Positions 58,737-64,000 of a stretch of 64,000 nt of DNA are shown here, piece after piece. Positions within the stretch are counted from its first letter, which is position 1. Every line of letters starts with the position of its first letter. The notes beneath the pieces are model-generated. The model made no database searches. It saw nothing but the letters and a program-made list of their open reading frames with translations, and was not told where the DNA came from. A program made the translations under genes and the position numbers. Origin of the DNA: Micavibrio_B sp964399985 (GTDB taxonomy: Bacteria > Pseudomonadota > Alphaproteobacteria > Micavibrionales > Micavibrionaceae); contig CAYNRY010000002.1 in the NCBI GenBank assembly GCA_964399985.1, forward strand, positions 549,592-613,591, given 5' to 3'.

Positions 58737-59357
58737 TTATGAGCAAAGATCTTTATTCATGATAAGTTTCAGGCCTGGAAAACGACCTTGGATTGCATTA
58801 AAGCGCTGAACGGAATCGGCAATTTCTTTAGGATGTGTGCGCAATATCGCATAGGTTGCTGATTTGATATCCTCTTCGAAATAGGGATGCGCCATGACGG
58901 CTTGGTTAAGTTCAACCGCAATGCCATTGATAGGGGCATCGGCATTCATAACGATATCATTCACATCAGGAATGCTTTCCATTGCGACAATGTCCGCTGG
59001 AATACCAATCCCTTTAAAATTAAAAAGAGTTTTAAACCTGAATTCAGTAATGCCAAAACTCTTACTTTGGCGACTTTTATATTGATAGCCGCCACGTTCG
59101 CGTGGTGTCCTCAAAATGTCGAGTTCCGGAATATCCTCAAGATATATTTTTGCTGAGTCAATGATGCTGGCCCCATGGAAAGCCGGAGCCACGCCAACCC
59201 GAATATCCAGATCGTTGAAAGCCGCTTTTCTGAAAGTGTCACGAAGGCAGCCGCCAAATAAGACGGGATTATCGAAACCGGCATCTTGCAAAAGATTTAA
59301 TCATTCGATTCCGCTTTCAGGCGGGGACATGTCAAGGGGTACGGGTTCGTATGTCAT
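58737..59357 (-). pseudogene. Nucleotidyltransferase-head protein interrupted by an in-frame TGA
   Basis: The intact part (58737-59291, 184 codons from a TTG) has FGGCLRDTFRKAAFNDLDIRV, the GG...D-x-D motif of polymerase-beta/CCA-adding heads, and VAMESIPDVNDIVMNADAPINGIAVEL. Upstream, an ATG at 59357 behind an AAAAGAG sequence opens the same frame (MTYEPVPLDMSPPESGIE) but meets TGA at 59301-59303, codon 19. The next codons LNLLQDAGF look like the natural continuation. So the gene is probably a recent nonsense mutant or restarts at TTG 59291. TGA is used as a normal stop elsewhere in the window. Confidence 0.55.
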
Positions 59358-59425
59358 ATTCAGGCTCTTTTACTCAGTTAATTACGGGCGCGCTTTCTAA
59401 CACAAAGAGTGTTTTAAAAGCAAAT

Positions 59426-61906
59426 TTAACGATCGTTCCTGATGTCGTCCGCGAATATCGCAGCGGTGGCCACATTGGCAAGAATTTGCGAGATATCTTT
59501 GGCGCCGTCTATAAAGCTAAGAGGTTTGGGGTCGCGCGGGACAACTATAGTGCTGCCGGGTGGGACAAAGACGGCATTATGATTCCATGCGCTGACCGCC
59601 AAAGGCTGGGCGCTGCCATCAGGATAGACAACAAAAGCGCGGTCTTCATCGGCATTGTAGCTCATGCCGCCCGCTTCGTTGATATATTCGCGCGGTTTTT
59701 TCTCGGTACGGAATTGCAGCGCTGCGGGCGATAGCACTTCACCTGCAACACGCACCGTTAGGGGACGTTTAGGGATGTAAATACGGTCGCCGCTTTCAAG
59801 TAATATGTCGAGTTGTGGCTGGGATTGCAGCATGGCAGGGTCGGCCTCGATGGTGATGCGGCCCAAAGCCTCGGTTTGTTTGAGCTGGCTGATCAACTGG
59901 CGAGCCGTCGCGACCTCTTCGGGATCAGGTTTTTTGTCTTCGTTTTTTTGCGACAGCATATTGCCGAGGCGTAGTTCGAGATCCTGTGCCTGAGATTTAA
60001 ACCGCATCTCTTCACGTTTACGTTCCGACTCTCGGCTGAAAATCGTGCCAGCCGGATAGGCATCGTCCGTCAAGCTGCCAGCGCGGGCCAGCAATTTCCC
60101 AAGCGTGTCGCCGGGTTGAAGATCAAACGTGCCGGGATTTTTGACTTCGCCGATCAGCAGAACGTGATTGTCTTCGACGCGGCGGAATTTCTGATTCACG
60201 CGGATCGTGTTGCCGGTTGATAAACGGATAGTGCGTGGATCGATGGAGGAGATATCATAAGTTTTGCGCTCGGAGCGCGATCCTTTCGGGGCCGACGTCA
60301 CTTCAACATCCTGCGTATTTCCTTCAAGCGAGGTGCCGCCTGCAACAGCCAAAACGGATTCAAGGTCTGCGCCTTCTGCAATAGGATAAGAACCGGGTTC
60401 GCGAACGGCACCGCGGACAAAGACAGAGCGCTCGATCAGAAATTTGCGCAGGCTTTGTGAAATTTTCGGTGTTTTACCTTTCGGCTCGCCGGCTCCAAGA
60501 GAGGCTTCGATCAATTGTGCATCGGGATCGGGTTGGCCGAGATTCTCGATTTGATCCTGAGAAAACAGATATACTTTATCACCGTCTTCAAGTTTTTGAT
60601 CATGTTCGCCGTTCAGAACCATCTTAGGCATAAAGGCGATTAGTTTTTTCGACATGCTGGATTTATTCCAGTGCTCGATGATACCAATCAACGGATAAGT
60701 TTCGGGGCCAATGACGGAATTATCATAGAGAAGGGCGGATAAGGTTTCGGCATCGGAGAGAGCATGAATGCCGGACTGGTTCGCATTGCCGATAAGCTGA
60801 ACGGTTCCTTGCCGTTGCTCTTTACCACGCGCGATATTCAAAATATCGCCATCGCTGAAGATGCGGGAAGACGGATCGCCGACTTCCTCAATATATTCCA
60901 TGCCCTTATCGGTAATATCCATGCGCAAAAACCGGTGCGCCGCAGGCGACATCACGCCGCCAGCCATGCTGAGAAGATCATTCATGGAAAGCGTCTGGCT
61001 TTTTTCTTCCGGACGATCCCAATTGGCTTTTAATGCGGGAAGAATTTCATAAATGCCCGGGCGTTTGACATCTCCAGCTACGGCGATCGTCGGGCCCACT
61101 GGCTGGACGATAATTTTATCGGCGTTTCGGAGACCGATATCGATACCGTCGCTACCATAAACGAGCAGGCCATAAAGATCGATCAGCATGGTTTTGCCCC
61201 CGCGTACCAAGCGGATTTGGCGCAGGGTGCCGGTTTTATCGATACCGCCTGCCGACATGAGTGCGTCGAGAATAGAATCCATATTGGTCAATGTCTGGCG
61301 GCCCGGATTTTTGACATGACCAAGAACAAGGACATTGATCTGGCTGATTTTTGCCAGAGATAGAAACACATCGGTATTATAAAGTTTGGAAACTTCACTT
61401 TTGACTTGGGCACGCACATCGCCGAGGGTTCGTCCTGCGGCGGGAATAGGCGAAAGCTCGTCTATGACCAACATTCCTTCAGACGTAATAGTGGTTGTTT
61501 GGCTGTCCTGTTTTTGTCCGCGCATGATAACGGAGACTTCATCACCAATGCTTAAGACGAGATCGTCTTGGGCTGCGCCTCTGGAAGCAGTTTCAGGCGA
61601 AGAGGATTTGGAAGCAAACATATCATAGCCGAATTGGCTGATATCATCGACAATGCGGCTGGAATACATTTGCTCCAAAGGAGAAAGCTGTCCTGTTATT
61701 TCTTCTTTAGTTTTAACAGCGGAGGGTTTCTTTTTTAATTCCTGCTCAACGTCTTTGACGGTCAGAAGCTTCGGTTCGATGGAAATATCTTCGCCGACGA
61801 ATGGGGCGATTTCATTCATGACCAGACCATCTCGCGCATACGCAGGTACTCCGCTTAATACAGCGGCTGTTAGCAGCGCAGTTATGATGATCCCCCGATC
61901 GCGCAT
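59426..61906 (-). CDS. SLBB/Wza-family polysaccharide export protein
   Basis: 826 residues with a signal peptide (cleavage after VPAYA). A Poly_export domain near 105-190 (LSIGDEVSVIMRGQKQDS, GMLVIDELSPIPAAGRTLGDVRAQV) is followed by several SLBB domains (INVLVLGHVKNPGRQTL, PTIAVAGDVKRPGIYEI, RSVFVRGAVREPGSYPI, NHVLLIGEVKNPGTFDL, LTVRVAGEVLSPAALQF). Five SLBB copies are more than in Wza. Forms the outer-membrane/periplasmic export channel for the polysaccharide made by the neighbouring cluster. Confidence 0.9.
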   Translation of the reverse strand: MRDRGIIITALLTAAVLSGVPAYARDGLVMNEIAPFVGEDISIEPKLLTVKDVEQELKKKPSAVKTKEEITGQLSPLEQMYSSRIVDDISQFGYDMFASKSSSPETASRGAAQDDLVLSIGDEVSVIMRGQKQDSQTTTITSEGMLVIDELSPIPAAGRTLGDVRAQVKSEVSKLYNTDVFLSLAKISQINVLVLGHVKNPGRQTLTNMDSILDALMSAGGIDKTGTLRQIRLVRGGKTMLIDLYGLLVYGSDGIDIGLRNADKIIVQPVGPTIAVAGDVKRPGIYEILPALKANWDRPEEKSQTLSMNDLLSMAGGVMSPAAHRFLRMDITDKGMEYIEEVGDPSSRIFSDGDILNIARGKEQRQGTVQLIGNANQSGIHALSDAETLSALLYDNSVIGPETYPLIGIIEHWNKSSMSKKLIAFMPKMVLNGEHDQKLEDGDKVYLFSQDQIENLGQPDPDAQLIEASLGAGEPKGKTPKISQSLRKFLIERSVFVRGAVREPGSYPIAEGADLESVLAVAGGTSLEGNTQDVEVTSAPKGSRSERKTYDISSIDPRTIRLSTGNTIRVNQKFRRVEDNHVLLIGEVKNPGTFDLQPGDTLGKLLARAGSLTDDAYPAGTIFSRESERKREEMRFKSQAQDLELRLGNMLSQKNEDKKPDPEEVATARQLISQLKQTEALGRITIEADPAMLQSQPQLDILLESGDRIYIPKRPLTVRVAGEVLSPAALQFRTEKKPREYINEAGGMSYNADEDRAFVVYPDGSAQPLAVSAWNHNAVFVPPGSTIVVPRDPKPLSFIDGAKDISQILANVATAAIFADDIRNDR

Positions 61907-61949
61907 ATTTCAAATTCAAGTTCTGGTTGAAAGAAGGCACGACCATAAT

Positions 61950-61983
61950 AAAAAACCCGGCGCTTGAACAGAGCCGGGTTTAA
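61950..61983 (-). terminator. Terminator downstream of the DUF805 gene
   Basis: AACCCGGC (61954-61961) pairs with GCCGGGTT (61973-61980). T-rich tract on the minus strand at 61955-61950. Lies between the DUF805 stop and the export gene start. Confidence 0.8.
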
Positions 61984-62000
61984 AATTTATGATTTTATTT

Positions 62001-62363
62001 CTACAGCGTGGCTGCAGGGCCGTATTCGTTGTTTTCAGGTTTGCTTTTTTGGCAGAAGAAAACAATCAAAACGATCAGGCCGATGAGGGGTATCAGGGAA
62101 ATTAGTAACCACCAGCCGCTTTTGCCAATATCGTGCAAGCGGCGGACACCGACGGCTAGTCCCGGCAAGAAAAGGCCTAAAACAACGATCAGATTAATGA
62201 TTCCGCCATCACCAAAGATCATGGCGTCTATAATACCGGCAACGATACCGGCTAAAAAATTAAAGAGCGCGAAAAACCAATATTCAGAACGGCTGGCGCG
62301 CCCGCTAAAGGTTACATATTTGTCCTGCACGCAGGTAATGATTGCTTCTTTGAAGGTGGCCAT
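62001..62363 (-). CDS. DUF805 membrane protein
   Basis: 120 residues. TFKEAIITCVQDKYVTFSGRASRSEYWFFALFNFL is the DUF805 signature, with F-x-GR-x-x-R-x-x-[YF]-W. Three helices, then LAVGVRRLHDIGKSGWW, which is also family specific, and a short polar tail. Inner-membrane protein of unknown role. Confidence 0.93.
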   Translation of the reverse strand: MATFKEAIITCVQDKYVTFSGRASRSEYWFFALFNFLAGIVAGIIDAMIFGDGGIINLIVVLGLFLPGLAVGVRRLHDIGKSGWWLLISLIPLIGLIVLIVFFCQKSKPENNEYGPAATL

Positions 62364-62509
62364 ATGATAAGGGGATCCTTGATTGAATGTTTATTTTCGC
62401 GATTTTACAATAAATAGTAAGAAATGCAGACTTAAAACTTCAATGGCTCAATCAATTTGACATATAGTTTATCTTTTCCGCGTCGCGTCAATATTTATCG
62501 GATCATTTT

Positions 62510-62538
62510 TTGACACAAGGGAGATAAATTTCTACTAT
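62510..62538 (+). promoter_or_regulatory. Consensus promoter giving a probable leaderless mRNA
   Basis: TTGACA (62510-62515), 17-nt spacer, TACTAT (62533-62538). The ATG at 62546 is 7 nt beyond the -10, so the transcript would start at or next to it. Confidence 0.72.
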
Positions 62539-62545
62539 CCGGCTT

Positions 62546-63046
62546 ATGACCTTAAGAAAAACTTTTGAGAAGAGTGTTTCTGCTCAAAATCATTTTCCTT
62601 TAACGGCTGATGATTTTAAAAATGAATGTGAACCTATTCTGGCCTTTGTTGCGGAGTGGGAAAAGGTATACGGTTCAAAGCTAGTTTACCAGACAAGCCG
62701 GATTTCCTTTCATGATTCTCCCATGATGTCTAAAACTCTACATCCGCAAGGCGTTTCTTATATCGTATTCAAGTCAGAAAGAACGAAAGACGAAAAACAA
62801 GAGGGAGAGTTTTGCATTTCATTGGACGCAAGTGAATTGATGGTTACGGTGCGCGCATATGATTTATGCAGGCATATTCAGCCAATGAAATCTTATGAGG
62901 CGCTTGAAGCTCTGGCCAAATGGCTGCCGCAGCATGCAGAGGCAACGCGGCATAAAACCATTTCTTTAATATTTGATAAAATCGAACCCTTTTTTAAAGA
63001 AGGTAAATTGCTCGTTGAGCCAATGATGCTGCCCCGGGTGGCTTAG
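62546..63046 (+). CDS. Hypothetical protein
   Basis: 166 residues, soluble, no signal: FEKSVSAQNHFPLTADDFKNECEPILAFVAEWEKVYG, then VSYIVFKSERTKDEKQEGEFCISLDASELMVTVRAYDL and SYEALEALAKWLPQHAEATRHKTISLIFDKIEPFFKEG. Mixed alpha/beta. No family recognised. Preceded by a consensus promoter with no ribosome site. Confidence 0.68.
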   Translation: MTLRKTFEKSVSAQNHFPLTADDFKNECEPILAFVAEWEKVYGSKLVYQTSRISFHDSPMMSKTLHPQGVSYIVFKSERTKDEKQEGEFCISLDASELMVTVRAYDLCRHIQPMKSYEALEALAKWLPQHAEATRHKTISLIFDKIEPFFKEGKLLVEPMMLPRVA

Positions 63047-63207
63047 TTTTACTTGGTGCGAGGCAAAGAACGCTTCTTCCAGATCTTCTTATAAGAAATA
63101 GCCTATATTAAATATTTATGGGCCAGCGTTGTAATGGTTCTAAAGTTGCGGTTTTCAAGCATATTTGGATGGGTTCCAAAAAATTTACATTTTTTTAAAA
63201 AAGATGT

Positions 63208-63236
63208 TTGACAATGAATATCCCCCTGTATATAAG
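63208..63236 (+). promoter_or_regulatory. rrn promoter P1
   Basis: TTGACA (63208-63213), 17-nt spacer, TATAAG (63231-63236), with GGGCG just after the -10 (a GC-rich discriminator typical of stringently controlled rRNA promoters). Confidence 0.82.
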
Positions 63237-63337
63237 GGCGATCTCTCGCGTCGCGGAAGACTTTGAAGTCACTGATAACAAAGACTTTCTGCAACGCAGA
63301 CCCCCGAAAAAAACTTAGCTAAAGTTTAAATTAGGGG

Positions 63338-63366
63338 TTGACTGAACGGGAACTTTTCTTTAGGGT
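63338..63366 (+). promoter_or_regulatory. Possible rrn promoter P2
   Basis: TTGACT (63338-63343), 17-nt spacer, TAGGGT (63361-63366). Weaker -10. A third TTGACT lies at 63431 without a good -10. Confidence 0.45.
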
Positions 63367-63701
63367 CCCCAAATCGTCGAAAAGTTAAAGACTTTCTCAG
63401 CAAATGAGACTTCATTTGCCCGAAATATTTTTGACTGTTTTCGAAGGTAAACTAAACAGAGTAGCGGACTTAAACTGCGGTTCTTGAACATCGTGAACAG
63501 AAAAAACAGATTCGCAGGCAGCAGGCTGAACTCGTCATATCGACGCGTTTAAACAAGGTCCTGTTTTGCCGAAAAGCGAATCTGCTATGCAGACGTTTTC
63601 AAATATTTTTCTGACGAGAAATATTTGTATTTTATATATAACGCAAAGCAGGTCTTAATTAATAAACTTGAGCAATGACTAGTATCATTGAGCATGGAAT
63701 C

Positions 63702-64000
<299 letters not shown>

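Larger units (their letters stand above)
63047..63701 (+). other. rRNA operon promoter and leader region
   Basis: No gene. Contains tandem promoters, a boxA-like TTCTTGAACATCGTGAAC at 63481-63498, and inverted repeats that could form processing stalks: CAGATTCGC/GCGAATCTG (63507-63515 with 63576-63584) and CAAATATTT/AAATATTTG (63600-63608 with 63619-63627). AAAGACTTTCT occurs twice (about 63281 and 63388). Confidence 0.7.

Noticed and set aside
59299..59303. In-frame TGA considered as selenocysteine or recoded tryptophan
   Set aside because: No SECIS-like hairpin was noticed after it, and TGA ends many confident genes in this window.
63103..63294. 63-codon minus-strand ORF in the rRNA leader
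   Set aside because: It overlaps the P1 promoter of the rRNA operon and has no ribosome site or recognisable motif.

Overview
The window looks like a chromosomal segment of a free-living or predatory/epibiotic-type alphaproteobacterium with moderate GC content. The evidence is a circularly permuted two-piece tmRNA gene, an alphaproteobacterial-type SspB adaptor, GapR (DUF2312), COQ9, a mitofilin/HemX-HemY pair, HflKC and an alphaproteobacterial-style acetolactate synthase. The exact order cannot be fixed from sequence alone; a Micavibrio/Rhodospirillales-like lineage is only a guess. No prophage, insertion sequence or CRISPR array is visible.

Layout. 1-5.4 kb: the tail of an MFS transporter, a YbaL-type K+/H+ antiporter, a set of small envelope lipoproteins (MliC-like lysozyme inhibitor, I78 protease inhibitor), a miniature flagellar-rod-like protein and a DMT transporter. 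4.4-11.4 kb: a minus-strand run degP-miaA-[leader peptide and attenuator]-ilvB-orf-ilvN-lipoprotein-ilvC for periplasmic proteostasis, tRNA modification and branched-chain amino acids. 11.5-13.7 kb: three tandem overlapping genes for paralogous pilin-like proteins. 13.7-19.7 kb: hflC-hflK, mrp, several unknown small genes, folA and thyA. 19.7-21 kb: a gene-poor stretch with a candidate structured RNA, a leaderless promoter and the two-piece tmRNA. 21-28.7 kb: an O-antigen-ligase-like protein, sspB, a candidate minus-strand small RNA, an alpha/beta hydrolase, an ABC ATPase, DUF1543, a nitrilase-family enzyme and a GNAT-like protein. 28.7-34.6 kb: a polyamine block with ornithine/lysine-type decarboxylase, carboxynorspermidine synthase and decarboxylase, agmatine deiminase and N-carbamoylputrescine amidase. 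34.6-41.4 kb: DUF305, a type IV prepilin, tRNA-Arg(CCG), a stress protein, LpxR-like, an ABC1 kinase, COQ9, a DotI/IcmL-like protein and GapR. 41.4-52.8 kb: acs, divergent mntR/mntH with a visible operator, the tsaD-gpsA-EVE-EamA operon, the HemX/HemY pair, a rhomboid protease and an unknown protein. 53-62 kb: an exopolysaccharide/O-antigen cluster (Wzy-like, glycosyltransferases, Wzz-like, SLBB/Wza-like export). 62-64 kb: DUF805, an orphan gene, then an rRNA leader with tandem promoters and the first ~300 nt of 16S rRNA.

How the genes work together. ilvB/ilvN/ilvC supply the first two steps of valine, leucine and isoleucine synthesis, apparently under ribosome-mediated attenuation. aguA-aguB convert agmatine to putrescine, the decarboxylase supplies diamine, and the Sdh-family and NspC-like enzymes form the carboxyspermidine route to triamines. 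tmRNA and sspB feed tagged peptides to ClpXP; the tag has two ANDN motifs of the kind SspB-alpha recognises.

The most interesting leads are: (1) a minus-strand sRNA gene at 23605-23761 with consensus promoter, C6-loop hairpin and strong terminator; (2) a nested multi-helix RNA at 19926-20083; (3) the ilvBN leader peptide; (4) the triple pilin-like cassette; (5) the isolated DotI/IcmL domain protein; (6) several genes whose -10 box lies 6-7 nt from the ATG, implying leaderless mRNAs.
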